This document shows positions 1-8,566 of a DNA stretch of 64,000 bases, in pieces. Numbering within the stretch: position 1 is the first letter of the stretch; every line of letters begins with the position of its first letter. A model generated the notes under the pieces. It saw only the letters and a program-made list of their open reading frames with translations. It was not told where the DNA came from and made no database searches. The position numbers and the translations under genes were made by a program. Source of the DNA: Ferrovibrio sp046294345 (GTDB lineage: Bacteria; Pseudomonadota; Alphaproteobacteria; Ferrovibrionales; Ferrovibrionaceae); NCBI GenBank assembly GCA_046294345.1, contig JBKBJT010000002.1, positions 62,001-126,000 of the forward strand, read 5' to 3'.

Positions 1-47
1 ATGCGATCGCTGCCGATCCGCCGCAGCGCTTGCCGGAATGGACGCAT
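1..47 (-). CDS. Start of a gene downstream of the response regulator, probably its sensor kinase (partial)
   Basis: On the minus strand an ATG at 47-45 follows the TAA stop of the response regulator directly and stays open to the window edge, giving MRPFRQALRRIGSDR. A basic N-terminus right behind an OmpR-type regulator is the usual place for a membrane histidine kinase. Only 15 codons are visible, so kinase identity is inferred from gene order alone. Confidence 0.35.
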   Translation of the reverse strand, partial: MRPFRQALRRIGSDR

Positions 48-773
48 TTAAGCTGCCTGCAGGGCCTTGACCTCTGGCGTAAAGATATAGCCTCCGCTGC
101 GAACTGTCTTGATCAGATCCGGCATATTCGGATCGAGCTCGATCTTTTTGCGCAGGCGGCTGACCTGAACGTCGATACTGCGGTCGAAGAGGACGGTGGA
201 GCGTCCCCGGGTCAGGTCGAGCAACTGGTCGCGGCTCAGTACCCGTTGCGGATGCTCGGCAAAGGCGATCAGCAGGTCGAATTCACCCGAAGTGAGCGGC
301 AACAGCGCGCCGTCGGGCGAACGGAGATGCCGTTTGCCGATCTCCAGAATCCAGCCGCCGAAACTGTAGGCTTGTGGTCGGTCGCTATCCTGATCGCTCG
401 CGCTTGCCGCACGACGCAGGATTGCCTTGATACGGGCAACCAGTTCGCGCGGGCTGAATGGCTTGGTCAGGTAGTCGTCTGCGCCGATTTCCAGACCCAG
501 GATGCGATCAGCCTCACCCGAGAGCGCGGTCAGCATCAGGATAGGAATCGACATATCTTGCCGGATCTTGCGGCAAAGCTGCAAACCGTCTTCTCCCGGC
601 AGCATCAGATCCAGAACGATCAGGTCGAAACGACCGTTCTTGAGGGCCGACTGCATGCCGCGGCCATCGGCAGCGGGCGTGACGCGAAAGCCATGTTCGG
701 TGAGGAACCGCATCAGGAGATTGCGGATCTCGCGGTCGTCGTCGACGATGAGGATATGAGGAATGCGCGACAT
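48..773 (-). CDS. OmpR-family two-component response regulator
   Basis: This 241-residue protein has a receiver domain (about 5-120) followed by a winged-helix DNA-binding domain (about 140-235). The acidic pocket DDD is at 11-13, the phospho-acceptor is Asp55 in the motif VLDLMLPG, and the switch residues are Thr82 and Lys104 (YLTKPF). The C-terminal half carries the OmpR signature LTSGEFDLL and ends in the wing GGYIFTPEV. Length and domain order are normal. It is probably transcribed with the gene that begins directly after its stop, likely a histidine kinase. Target genes cannot be read from the sequence. It lies next to flgD and the EPS locus and is one possible reader of the EPS promoter boxes, although the regulator at 8958-9788 is a closer candidate. 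Confidence 0.9.
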   Translation of the reverse strand: MSRIPHILIVDDDREIRNLLMRFLTEHGFRVTPAADGRGMQSALKNGRFDLIVLDLMLPGEDGLQLCRKIRQDMSIPILMLTALSGEADRILGLEIGADDYLTKPFSPRELVARIKAILRRAASASDQDSDRPQAYSFGGWILEIGKRHLRSPDGALLPLTSGEFDLLIAFAEHPQRVLSRDQLLDLTRGRSTVLFDRSIDVQVSRLRKKIELDPNMPDLIKTVRSGGYIFTPEVKALQAA

Positions 774-931
774 CTGAGGGAGGAATCGTTTTCTGCCGTT
801 TATGGCTGCATGATGCCAGCCGATGCAACTCGGCGAAAGTGCGGTTTTGTAACGCCGTGTTGCAATCCGTAGTTAAATTTCATTTACCACATTTGGTATC
901 GGTAATCGCGGCGCGGAATTTGTGATGGCGA

Positions 932-1684
932 TCACGGCATCGCCGACGTGGCGAAACGTGGTGCTGGATTGCCATGGAAGTCATGCATGCCCGAATGGGT
1001 AAGTCGACCTTTGGTATCAAGCCAAATTTTACCGCCGATCTGGCGCCAGCGCCGGCAGAAGGCGTAATCCTCACTTAAGTAGGTACCGCTTTCCGGATCG
1101 ATCATGCAGTCGAACAGGGCATATCGCGGCCGGTTCGATTGCGTTGGCGGATAAACGTGCGTGCCGCCATACCGCAATTCAGGATAGGCTGCGATCATGC
1201 GTTCTAGTGCGACACGGGAAATAAGCATGAAGCCGGTGCCGGCATAGGAGCCACTGATGAAATCGCCGCGCCGCTCGGCCTCTTCGCCGCGGCAAGCCTC
1301 ACCGCAATACCGCAGAGCCATCTCTTCATGGATGATCGCACGGCCGGGCAGGGGCAGGGCATTCTGCCAATCCAGAACCTTCAATGGATATATGCCAGCC
1401 ACCACGTCCTCGCCCAGCTTCAGCATACGTTCCACCTGTACCGGCTCGAAGGATATGTCGGCATCGATGAACATCAGATGGGTGGCCTGCGGCATGTCCA
1501 GGAATGCCGATACCAGGGTATTGCGACTGCGGGTGATCAGGGAATCGTTGCCCAGCAAGGCCAATGTGGTGTCGAACATGCTGCCACGCGCATGCTGCAT
1601 CAGCTGGATCACCGACTGCATGTAGAATTGGTGAATCTGCCCACCATAGCACGGCGTGGCGATGAAAATCATAGGCCGCGACAT
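932..1684 (-). CDS. GT-A-like glycosyltransferase, 250 aa
   Basis: The protein begins MSRPMIFIATPCYGG and contains a glycosyltransferase-like core. The segment HLMFIDADISFEP (about residues 70-82) supplies a DxD-type metal and nucleotide-sugar motif. LSEDYAFCRRW near the C-terminus resembles the acceptor-side acidic motif of family-2-like enzymes. There is no signal peptide or membrane span, so it should act in the cytoplasm. I chose the start at 1684 because it lies 7 nt past the flgD stop; a longer reading would run back into flgD. The close coupling to flgD suggests cotranscription and allows a role in modifying a flagellar or surface protein, but that is inference. The sugar and acceptor are unknown. 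Confidence 0.7.
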   Translation of the reverse strand: MSRPMIFIATPCYGGQIHQFYMQSVIQLMQHARGSMFDTTLALLGNDSLITRSRNTLVSAFLDMPQATHLMFIDADISFEPVQVERMLKLGEDVVAGIYPLKVLDWQNALPLPGRAIIHEEMALRYCGEACRGEEAERRGDFISGSYAGTGFMLISRVALERMIAAYPELRYGGTHVYPPTQSNRPRYALFDCMIDPESGTYLSEDYAFCRRWRQIGGKIWLDTKGRLTHSGMHDFHGNPAPRFATSAMP

Positions 1685-1691
1685 GCGAGGC

Positions 1692-2399
1692 TCAGCTTTC
1701 GCTGCTGCTGGTATCCGAAGTGGCGAAAACCGCCACCACATCGCTCGGCGACACCTGCATGCCGGAAACGATCAGAAATTGCTCGCCGTCGATGGTCTCG
1801 AGCGCCTCGACATAGCCGCGGGTATAGAGCTTGGTGCCATCGAGCGCCGCGCCGTTCGAATCCTTCGCCGTCACCTGCAGAGTATAAGTGCCGGCCTGCA
1901 GTGCGTTGCCGCTGGCGTCGGTGCCATCCCAGGAAATCTCGATCCGGTTGCCGGTGACGAAACCGTCATCACCCGAGGCGGAGCTAACGCTGCGCACCAC
2001 GTTCCCGTCCTCATCGAGGATGTTGTATTGCACGCTGGTGGTGCCCTCAGGCAGCTCATAAGACCAGAATACCGTGCCGCCCTCAGTCAGTTTGGCTTCC
2101 GTGCAGTTTACATCGACCACCTTTCCGATATAGCCCAGGTTGGCGCTGGTCTGCTGGGCCTGCAGTTGGGCGATGATCGTTTCCAGGTTGCTGTTCATGT
2201 TGATCTGCTGCTCGACCTGGCTGAACTGCACCAATTGCTCGGTGAATTCGTTGGGATCCATCGGATCGGTCGGGTCCTGGTTCTTCAATTGGGTAGTGAG
2301 CAGGGTGAGGAACGTGTCGAAATCACTGGCCAGTGACGCCGATGCGCTGTTGCTGGCTGTGGTTGTTGTGCCGGTGGTGGAGCTGACCGATGTGACCAT
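1692..2399 (-). CDS. flgD: Flagellar hook assembly (hook-capping) protein FlgD
   Basis: FlgD forms the temporary cap on which hook subunits polymerise and is exported by the flagellar type III system. The 235-residue protein has the family hallmark near the N-terminus, DFDTFLTLLTTQLKNQDPTD (residues 26-45), followed by FTEQLVQFSQVEQQ. It then has the beta-rich Ig/FlgD-tudor region with WSYELPEGTTSVQYNI and the FLIG-like motif AGTYTLQVTA. A clear ribosome site (AGGAG) lies 8 nt before the ATG. It stands alone: no flgE, fliK or other flagellar gene is in the window, whereas flgD usually sits beside the hook gene. A glycosyltransferase gene follows after 7 nt. Confidence 0.93.
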   Translation of the reverse strand: MVTSVSSTTGTTTTASNSASASLASDFDTFLTLLTTQLKNQDPTDPMDPNEFTEQLVQFSQVEQQINMNSNLETIIAQLQAQQTSANLGYIGKVVDVNCTEAKLTEGGTVFWSYELPEGTTSVQYNILDEDGNVVRSVSSASGDDGFVTGNRIEISWDGTDASGNALQAGTYTLQVTAKDSNGAALDGTKLYTRGYVEALETIDGEQFLIVSGMQVSPSDVVAVFATSDTSSSES

Positions 2400-2729
2400 G
2401 GCGAAGTCTCCTGTCTGGATCGTCTGCCATTCTCTGTCACGCTGCCGGATCGCCGTGAAAGGTTAATGCTACTGCCGCAATACCGCGTAACAAAGTATTG
2501 CTCCGCAACAAAGTGCTGGTCTATTGCAGTTGACAGACATGGTAGGCCAGCCGAGCTTCATTGTACAAAGGCTATAGAGAGACGAGTCGCCGTTTCCGCA
2601 GCTTGATGGGATGTTAAGATCGAAGATATCGGCTGCGGCGTCAGTTATTGATGGCGACAGGCAGGTTATCCAAGGTGTCCGGGCCAAGTTCCGTGCGATC
2701 ATTGTCACGGAAACCTGTTGCTGGGACGA
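2400..2729. other. Intergenic region upstream of flgD
   Basis: About 330 bp separate flgD from the end of the FkbM gene, both on the minus strand. It is somewhat less GC-rich than its surroundings. The flgD ribosome site is at its left end. I see no convincing coding sequence; a 79-codon open frame on the minus strand (2469-2708) has no ribosome site or family resemblance. A flgD promoter must lie here, but I cannot place it. Confidence 0.5.
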
Positions 2730-3590
2730 CTACAACGGTTGGCGAGACCAGACGATCTCTCCACAAAAGCCATCAAGATGAGGCAGCGTCCTCGCGAGGC
2801 CGGTCTGCCAGGCAATCTCATACGGTTGGAAATTCCAGTCTGTCAGCAGGCGCTCCACGGCTGTTGGATCGCCGTAGCGTGCCAGATGCCGAGGTTCGTA
2901 TTCGGTCTGGATCAGAATGTCGGGACTTGCGGCAATGATCGAGGCAGCGCCACGCAGGACATTGACTTCGTATCCCTCGACGTCGATTTTCATGTAGTCG
3001 ATGCGTGGAATGGCGTGCTGAATGCAGTAATCGTCCAGCGCCACCATGAATACAGGGTCGCCGGTCTCGCTGCCTGCAGACATATGCGTCTCGCCCGGAT
3101 TTTTGGCGTTGAAGGCAATCCTTGCTTCGCCGGTTTGTGCGCCAACTGCCAGATTCTCGACAACGATCCGGAAGTCCGACCGGCGCGCCGTATTGCGTTC
3201 CAGATAGCGGAAGGTTGCCGGGTGCGCCTCGAAACCGATGACAAGTCCGTTCTGCCCAGCGTGCCGTCCGGCCGATAGCGTGTAAAGGCCGATATTGGCA
3301 CCGATATCGAAAATGATCGGCTCCGGCGGCAGCGCGCGGTTCCAAAACCGCACGATGTTGAGGTCGCGTTCGTCGAAGGTGGCGGCAATGAAGGACGAGA
3401 TGTTGTTGGGTGGCGAGAGAAAGCGTTGGCCTTCGCAGGCGGTGAATTCTACATCGCCTGCGGCATTGGCCTGCTCGCGCCAGGTAAAAGCCATGGCCCG
3501 GGCGGCAAAACGCAGCGGTGCTTCGCGGTAAGCCGGATAATGACGGATCCACAGCAGACGGTCGACGAAGGGGCGGGGATTCCAGCGCAT
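2730..3590 (-). CDS. FkbM-family SAM-dependent methyltransferase
   Basis: The 286-residue protein carries the SAM-binding motif I as FDIGANIGLYTL (about 94-105) and the FkbM-type sequence IDYMKIDVEGYEVNVLRG in its C-terminal half. Members O-methylate sugars or small polar substrates and are common in polysaccharide loci, where they cap or decorate repeat units. The start at 3590 (MRWNPRPF) is preferred over an upstream ATG because a promoter box of the locus lies at 3676-3691 and the protein homology begins near this point. It is divergent from the glycosyltransferase at 3799. The substrate is unknown; methylation of an EPS sugar is inferred from context. Confidence 0.82.
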   Translation of the reverse strand: MRWNPRPFVDRLLWIRHYPAYREAPLRFAARAMAFTWREQANAAGDVEFTACEGQRFLSPPNNISSFIAATFDERDLNIVRFWNRALPPEPIIFDIGANIGLYTLSAGRHAGQNGLVIGFEAHPATFRYLERNTARRSDFRIVVENLAVGAQTGEARIAFNAKNPGETHMSAGSETGDPVFMVALDDYCIQHAIPRIDYMKIDVEGYEVNVLRGAASIIAASPDILIQTEYEPRHLARYGDPTAVERLLTDWNFQPYEIAWQTGLARTLPHLDGFCGEIVWSRQPL

Positions 3591-3675
3591 GGTTGCGTGT
3601 CTCCAGTCCTGGCGGCGGCCCGCTAAACCTTCCTCCGGCGGCGACGGATTGCAACCCAGTCGCGGCCTGCTGTCT

Positions 3676-3691
3676 GTGATCAAGCTGGGGC
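3676..3691 (-). promoter_or_regulatory. EPS promoter box 7 (upstream of the FkbM gene)
   Basis: On the minus strand this reads GCCCCAGC-TTGATCAC, matching the shared consensus GCCMC-N3-TTGRTCAC. It ends 86 nt upstream of the FkbM start. Its divergent partner is at 3711-3726. The function is inferred from recurrence across the locus. Confidence 0.6.
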
Positions 3692-3710
3692 GCGATGTTG
3701 TCGCTGCCGA

Positions 3711-3726
3711 GCCACCGGTTGGTCAC
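3711..3726 (+). promoter_or_regulatory. EPS promoter box 1 (upstream of glycosyltransferase 3799)
   Basis: The sequence GCCACCGG-TTGGTCAC matches the consensus and is followed by TGG, as in boxes 2 and 6. It lies 72 nt before the start codon at 3799. The GYCAC half-sites (GCCAC and GTCAC) start 11 bp apart. Confidence 0.6.
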
Positions 3727-3798
3727 TGGTCCCTGTGGGCGGCGGTCTGCTGTAATGAGCTTTCTGGCCGCCATGAGCGGCGTCTTCGCGGGCAAGAC

Positions 3799-5082
3799 AT
3801 GCGTATCCTTCATCTCAGCACCTTTGATGCAGATACCGGCGCGGCACGCGGCTCGTTGTGGCTGCATCATGCGCTGCGGCGACGGGGTGTCGATTCGATC
3901 ATGCTGGCCGGCCGCAAAAAGCGCAGCGATAACGCGGTACGACCCCTGCCGGGCATGGTTGCGCAGCTTGCGGCCAGATTGCGCATGCGGTTCGACGGCC
4001 TTCCGCTGCGGCGCTACCGCAAGACTGACGACTCATTCTGGACTATCGGCTGGCTGCCCAGCCGCCTAGCGCAGATGACCGCCGGTTTCGCTCCCGATAT
4101 CGTGCATCTGCATTGGGTTGGCGCCGGCTTCCTGCCGGTCCAAGCCCTGGCGCAGTTTGCCTTTCCCGTGGTCTGGACACTGCGCGACATGTGGCCGATG
4201 ACGGGTGGCTGCCACTATACCGCAAGTTGCGAGAAGTATCGCGATACCTGCGGTGCCTGCCCGCAACTGCAATCCGCCGACGACAACGATCTCAGCCGCG
4301 CTATCTGGCGTAGCAAGCAGCGGCACTGGCGCAATCTCGATCTTCACCTGGTGCCGATCAGCCGTTGGCTGGGCGATTGCGTGCGAGCGAGTCCACTGAT
4401 GCGGGAGTATCCGCTGGAGGTAATACCGAATGGCCTTGATATCGGGCTGTTCACGCCGGTTGGCAAGGCGGCTGGCCGCGCAGTCTGGCATTTACCGGCG
4501 GAGCGGCCGATCATGGTATATGGTGCCGTCAATGCCACAACGGACATCCGCAAGGGTTTCGCCGAGTTGCGGGCGGCCCTGGAAATTCTGGGCCGCGATA
4601 CGGCGGCGGAGCGTCCGATGCTGGTGGTCTTCGGCGATCTGCAGCCGGGCGACATTCCCGATTGCGGGGTTGAGATTCGTTACGTCGGCTATATCCGGGA
4701 CAATATCCGGCTGTCGCAGCTTTATGCCGCGGCCGATGTGGCGGTGATGCCATCGCTGCAGGAAGCCTTTGGAAAAACCCTGATCGAGGCGATGGCCTGC
4801 GGCACGCCGGTGGTGGCCTTCGGCGGCGGCGGACCTGACGATATCATTGATCATCGCGTCGATGGATATCTGGCGCGGCATGGCGATCCGGTCGATCTGG
4901 CGGCCGGCATCACCTGGAGCTTGGCGGCCGTGGCGGCCGGCGCTGATCTGGGCCGCCTTGCCAGGGCGAAAGTGGAGGCCGCTTTCGACATCGACGTGGT
5001 GGCGGCGCGGTATCACGCGCTGTATCGCAAAATCCTGGACGAACGGGTCTCCGGCGCTGACAGTCTCGTGGCGGCGCAGTAG
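3799..5082 (+). CDS. GT4-family glycosyltransferase (WcaC-like), 427 aa
   Basis: A GT-B-fold retaining glycosyltransferase of family 4. The N-terminal acceptor half begins MRILHLSTFDADTGAAR, typical of enzymes acting on lipid-linked EPS intermediates. The C-terminal nucleotide-sugar half has VIPNGLD and the EX7E-type motif in SLQEAFGKTLIEAMACGTPVV. A cysteine-rich stretch in the middle (CHYTASCEKYRDTCGACPQL) matches the colanic-acid WcaC-type subgroup. The ATG at 3799 is chosen because homology starts there; 70 upstream in-frame codons would cover the promoter box. It probably adds one sugar of the repeat unit at the inner membrane; donor and linkage are unknown. It is monocistronic, convergent with the Wzx gene. 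Confidence 0.88.
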   Translation: MRILHLSTFDADTGAARGSLWLHHALRRRGVDSIMLAGRKKRSDNAVRPLPGMVAQLAARLRMRFDGLPLRRYRKTDDSFWTIGWLPSRLAQMTAGFAPDIVHLHWVGAGFLPVQALAQFAFPVVWTLRDMWPMTGGCHYTASCEKYRDTCGACPQLQSADDNDLSRAIWRSKQRHWRNLDLHLVPISRWLGDCVRASPLMREYPLEVIPNGLDIGLFTPVGKAAGRAVWHLPAERPIMVYGAVNATTDIRKGFAELRAALEILGRDTAAERPMLVVFGDLQPGDIPDCGVEIRYVGYIRDNIRLSQLYAAADVAVMPSLQEAFGKTLIEAMACGTPVVAFGGGGPDDIIDHRVDGYLARHGDPVDLAAGITWSLAAVAAGADLGRLARAKVEAAFDIDVVAARYHALYRKILDERVSGADSLVAAQ

Positions 5083-5115
5083 GGCCGTTGCGTAGATTGG
5101 ATCAGGCTGGATGGG

Positions 5116-6639
5116 TCAAGCCGGCATATGGCGGCGCAGCGCAAGGCCGGCCAGCATGCACATATCGCGCAGCGCAAGCCGGCTCTGCGGCAGCAGTACG
5201 AAACAGGCGAGGCTGACGGCCGCTGCCACCAGCGTCAGCAGGGCCAGTGCTGCCAACGGTTGTCCATCCAGCGACGACCAGAAGGCGCTGTGGCGCAGCC
5301 CCCAGATCGTGGCCGCCACGGCTGCCGCGGCAAGCAGCGATGGCAGCATGCAGACATAGAGATCGCGCGCGATCACCGGACCGCGCCGTCCGATTACCCA
5401 GAACTGACATGGCAGACGAATAAACAATCCGCTTAGCGCGAAACCGGCGGCAACCCCGGCCGCGCCGAAAGGCAGGCCAGCCGTCACGCCTGCAGCTGTG
5501 ATCGCCGAGCAGATACTGCCCCAGCGCAGCATTTCCGCCGTGCGGTTCTGGGTCATCAACAGCCAGCCGAAGGTCTGCAGGATCGGCTGGTAAAGGGTGG
5601 CGAGGCCGAGCCAGGCCATGATCGGTATTGCTGGCGCCCATTGCGGTCCGAATAGCAGGTGCACCACCAAGTCTGGCGCCGCGATCAGAATGGCGGCGGC
5701 CGGCATGGTCGCCATGTTGAGTTTTTCGACCACCCGAAGATAGGCGCGGCGATATCGTTCCGGCTGACCGGCCAGGCGGCTCAGGGTCGGCATGGCTACC
5801 GAGAAGAGCGGAAAATTGAGACTGGCGACCGGCACCAGTAGTATCTTGTAGGCGCGGTCGTAATAGCCAAGCTGCGTGGCGCCCCAGTACCAGCCGATCA
5901 GGATCTGGTCGAGATTGCGGACCAGCAGATTGGCGAGATTGGAACCCGTGACGTTGCCGCCGAAACCGAGCAGGTCGCGCACCTGTCGCAGCGGAGCCGG
6001 ACGGCCTGGACGCCAGCTGCAGAGCAGCCAGCCGCCGACAGACAGGCAAATCGCCCAGACCAGGCGCTGGATCACCAGGGCCCAGTAGCCGGCGCCTGCT
6101 ACAGCGGCGATGACGGCGGCGGCCATGGCCAGGATTTCGGCACCTATCTGGATGCCGGCCAGCAGCGAAAACCGCATCTGCCGCCGTAGCAGGGCCAGGT
6201 GTTGCGTGGAGAATCCGCTGATCAGGAAACCGATGCCGAAGGCGAGCGTGATGTTTAGCAGGGCCGGTTCACCGTAGAACCAAGCCAACATTGGCGCCAG
6301 CGGCACCATCAGTCCGGCCGCCACGGCGCCCAGCGCCACATTGATCCAGAACAGCGCGCTAACCTCAGCATGACTGATCGACGGGCGCTGCACAGTCGCT
6401 GCCGATAGTCCGAGATCCTTGAACATTTCCAGGAAGGTCAGCAGCACGGCCACCATGGCGACGAGACCAAAAGCCTCAGGTAGCAGAAGGCGGGCAAGGA
6501 TGATCGTGGCGGCAACCTGCATGATCATTTTCGCCAGTTGCGCAAGCATTGTCACCATGCCGCCGTGCACCGACCGGCGGGTCAGATCATCGGCAAGATG
6601 ATCTATGCGGAAATGCGATTCCAGATCGGATTTTGACAT
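5116..6639 (-). CDS. Wzx-type polysaccharide flippase (MOP superfamily)
   Basis: This 507-residue polytopic membrane protein has about 12-14 predicted hydrophobic segments and the MOP/PST family start TRRSVHGGMVTMLAQLAKM. The motif DLGLSAATVQR is typical of WzxC-like transporters. It should flip undecaprenyl-linked repeat units to the periplasmic face for Wzy polymerisation. It begins 9 nt after the phosphomannomutase stop, so the two form one minus-strand operon driven from the region around 8231. The only other integral membrane candidate in the locus is the polymerase at 23628, so this is the sole flippase. Confidence 0.9.
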   Translation of the reverse strand: MSKSDLESHFRIDHLADDLTRRSVHGGMVTMLAQLAKMIMQVAATIILARLLLPEAFGLVAMVAVLLTFLEMFKDLGLSAATVQRPSISHAEVSALFWINVALGAVAAGLMVPLAPMLAWFYGEPALLNITLAFGIGFLISGFSTQHLALLRRQMRFSLLAGIQIGAEILAMAAAVIAAVAGAGYWALVIQRLVWAICLSVGGWLLCSWRPGRPAPLRQVRDLLGFGGNVTGSNLANLLVRNLDQILIGWYWGATQLGYYDRAYKILLVPVASLNFPLFSVAMPTLSRLAGQPERYRRAYLRVVEKLNMATMPAAAILIAAPDLVVHLLFGPQWAPAIPIMAWLGLATLYQPILQTFGWLLMTQNRTAEMLRWGSICSAITAAGVTAGLPFGAAGVAAGFALSGLFIRLPCQFWVIGRRGPVIARDLYVCMLPSLLAAAAVAATIWGLRHSAFWSSLDGQPLAALALLTLVAAAVSLACFVLLPQSRLALRDMCMLAGLALRRHMPA

Positions 6640-6648
6640 GGACTGCGA

Positions 6649-8106
6649 TCATGCCACGGCGCTGACGCGCGGGGGGTGGGATGCCGTCTTGCTTTTGGCG
6701 GAATCGCCGACGTCGCCGAGGACGCTCCTGATCTGTCCATCGGACATGCTACTGGACAATAGCTGTTCAGCCAGGGATGCCTTCAGCCGCTCGAGCCCGG
6801 CTGCGTCGGAGGCTTCGCACCGTGCCACTAGGGCATTCTGCGTGTTGGAGGCGCGCAGCAGCCACCAGCCATCGCCGGTGCGGACGCGCACGCCATCGAT
6901 ATCGTTTACATCGGCGCCCATCGCCTGCAGGCGTCGGCGAACTTCGTCGACGATAGCGAACTTCCGTATATCGTCGCAGTCGATGCGCAGCTCTGGTGTG
7001 GCGACGCTTTTGGGCAGCCGGTCATGCAGGTCGGCCAGGCTGCGGCTGCCGCGGGCGACGAGGTTGAGCAGTCGGATCGCGGCATACAGAGCATCGTCAA
7101 AGCCGAAATAGCGATCGGCAAAAAAGATATGTCCGCTCATTTCGCCAGCCAGTGCGGCGCCGGTTTCACGCATCTTCGCCTTGATCAGCGAATGGCCCGT
7201 CCGCCACATCACCGGTTTCCCGCCTAGTCGTTCGACGGTATCGAACAGGGACTGGCTGGTCTTGACATCCGCAATGATAGTCGCCCCGGGCTGCCGGCGC
7301 AGAATGTCTTCCGACCACAGCATCATCAACTGGTCGCCCCACAAGATGTTGCCACGATTGTCGATCACGCCGAGGCGATCGCCGTCGCCGTCGAAAGCGA
7401 TGCCTAGGTCGCAGTCCCTGGTCAGGACGGTATGCCGCAGGTGCTCCAAGGTCTCCGGCAGCGTGGGATCGGGATGATGGGCGGGGAAGCTTCCGTCGAC
7501 CTCGCCGTTGAGAACGATGTGGCGCCCCGGCAGGTTGCGCACCATCCGTTCGATGACGGGGCAGGCGGCGCCGTTGCCGGGATCCCATGCCACCGACAGC
7601 GGTCGCGCCAGTTCGGCGTCACGCAGTAGGCGCATTGTGTAAGCGCCCAGAACCGAACGGCGCAGCGTGCGGCCATTACCGGAGGAATAGGTGCCGTCCC
7701 GGACGACGCGGCCGAGTTCAAGGATATCCGCGCCATGTATGGTGCGGCCCTGCAGTACCAGCTTGAAACCGTTATAATCGGCCGGATTATGCGATCCGGT
7801 CACCATGGCGGCGGCATCGGTCGGAAGGTGGTGCTCTGCGAAGTACAGCATGGGGGTGGGGCCGATGCCGATGCGATACACGTCGATACCGGCCGCCTTA
7901 AGTCCGCGCGCGAAAGCCTTGGTTAGTTGGGGCGAGCTGATTCGGCCATCGCGGCCAAGCGCGCAACTTCGTCCGCCGCTGCGCCGGATCAGGGTGCCGA
8001 AAGCGCGGCCGAGCGCGGCTGCATCCACGGCATGCAGGGTCTGTCCGACAATTCCGCGGATGTCGTATTCGCGCAGAATGCTTTTGTCGAGGTGATGATC
8101 CGGCAT
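6649..8106 (-). CDS. manB: Phosphomannomutase/phosphoglucomutase
   Basis: The enzyme interconverts mannose-6-phosphate and mannose-1-phosphate (and usually the glucose pair), feeding ManC. The 485-residue protein has all four alpha-D-phosphohexomutase hallmarks: catalytic phosphoserine loop TGSHNP (103-108, Ser105), metal loop FDGDGDR (238-244), sugar-binding loop GEMSGH (321-326) and a C-terminal phosphate-binding loop in RVRTGDGWWLLRAS. GEMSGH is the form found in dual-specificity AlgC-type enzymes. It heads the operon with the flippase. AlgC-like activity on both sugars is inferred. Confidence 0.92.
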   Translation of the reverse strand: MPDHHLDKSILREYDIRGIVGQTLHAVDAAALGRAFGTLIRRSGGRSCALGRDGRISSPQLTKAFARGLKAAGIDVYRIGIGPTPMLYFAEHHLPTDAAAMVTGSHNPADYNGFKLVLQGRTIHGADILELGRVVRDGTYSSGNGRTLRRSVLGAYTMRLLRDAELARPLSVAWDPGNGAACPVIERMVRNLPGRHIVLNGEVDGSFPAHHPDPTLPETLEHLRHTVLTRDCDLGIAFDGDGDRLGVIDNRGNILWGDQLMMLWSEDILRRQPGATIIADVKTSQSLFDTVERLGGKPVMWRTGHSLIKAKMRETGAALAGEMSGHIFFADRYFGFDDALYAAIRLLNLVARGSRSLADLHDRLPKSVATPELRIDCDDIRKFAIVDEVRRRLQAMGADVNDIDGVRVRTGDGWWLLRASNTQNALVARCEASDAAGLERLKASLAEQLLSSSMSDGQIRSVLGDVGDSAKSKTASHPPRVSAVA

Positions 8107-8230
8107 CGACGGTCTCCTGATCCGATGACTGGTATGGATGCAATGTCATAGCCGCTGGCGGTCGCGCGCAGTGTGGCTATGTCGTGGCCTTTCAATTCTG
8201 CCGCCGGCGTGTGGCCTGGGAACCGGCGCT

Positions 8231-8246
8231 GTGACTAATTTGTGGC
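8231..8246 (-). promoter_or_regulatory. EPS promoter box 8 (upstream of manB-wzx)
   Basis: On the minus strand this reads GCCACAAA-TTAGTCAC, followed by AGC. It differs from the consensus GCCMC-N3-TTGRTCAC at one position (TTA for TTG). It lies 124 nt upstream of manB and overlaps the inverted repeat at 8240-8256. Confidence 0.45.
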
Positions 8247-8256
8247 CTGGCCACAA
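8240..8256. repeat. Perfect inverted repeat TTGTGGCC-T-GGCCACAA
   Basis: Two 8-nt arms around a single central T form a near-perfect operator-like palindrome in the control region between manB and the lipoprotein gene. Its left arm shares bases with EPS box 8, so a regulator bound here could compete with or assist binding at that box. Confidence 0.5.
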
Positions 8257-8566
8257 TCGGGTCGCCGTGCCCTTGAAGGGCCGTTCCGCCTGCCTTTATT
8301 ATTCAAGCGCCGCCGTCGAGTGCATGCCCCATGACGGACATGCCTGTGCAGGCCTGGCCGGAAGCGGTTCCGTGCAGGCGATTCAGGGACAGCGGATAAT
8401 TTCATATCTGAACGCCCGCCCGAACGGTGCGTCGCCACGGGGGAAACCGGAGAAGACTGGCAGCGCTGTGCCCGTTCGCGGGCGCAGGAAACCGAGTGTG
8501 GACCTATCGATGTTTCGCGATGGTGTGTGGATATTTTGTGTTGACACCAGGCGGAAAGGCGGAGCG

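Larger units (their letters stand above)
8107..8566. other. Long divergent control region between manB and the lipoprotein operon
   Basis: Some 460 bp without a supported gene. The left part holds the minus-strand EPS box at 8231-8246, a 17-nt inverted repeat at 8240-8256, and repeated GTGGCCT motifs starting at 8184, 8211 and 8242. Two of them share the longer TGTGGCCTGG exactly 31 bp apart. The right part (8300-8560) has no motif I recognise; an open frame extends upstream of the lipoprotein start but lacks a ribosome site and any family resemblance. Confidence 0.5.

Noticed and set aside
887..950. Short dyads TACCA-N4-TGGTA and GGCGAT-N6-ATCGCC downstream of the 932-1684 gene
   Set aside because: The arms are only 5-6 bp and no T-run follows on the minus strand, so neither a terminator nor an operator can be supported.
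2469..2708. 79-codon minus-strand frame upstream of flgD
   Set aside because: No ribosome site, atypical Cys/Trp-rich composition and no recognisable family.
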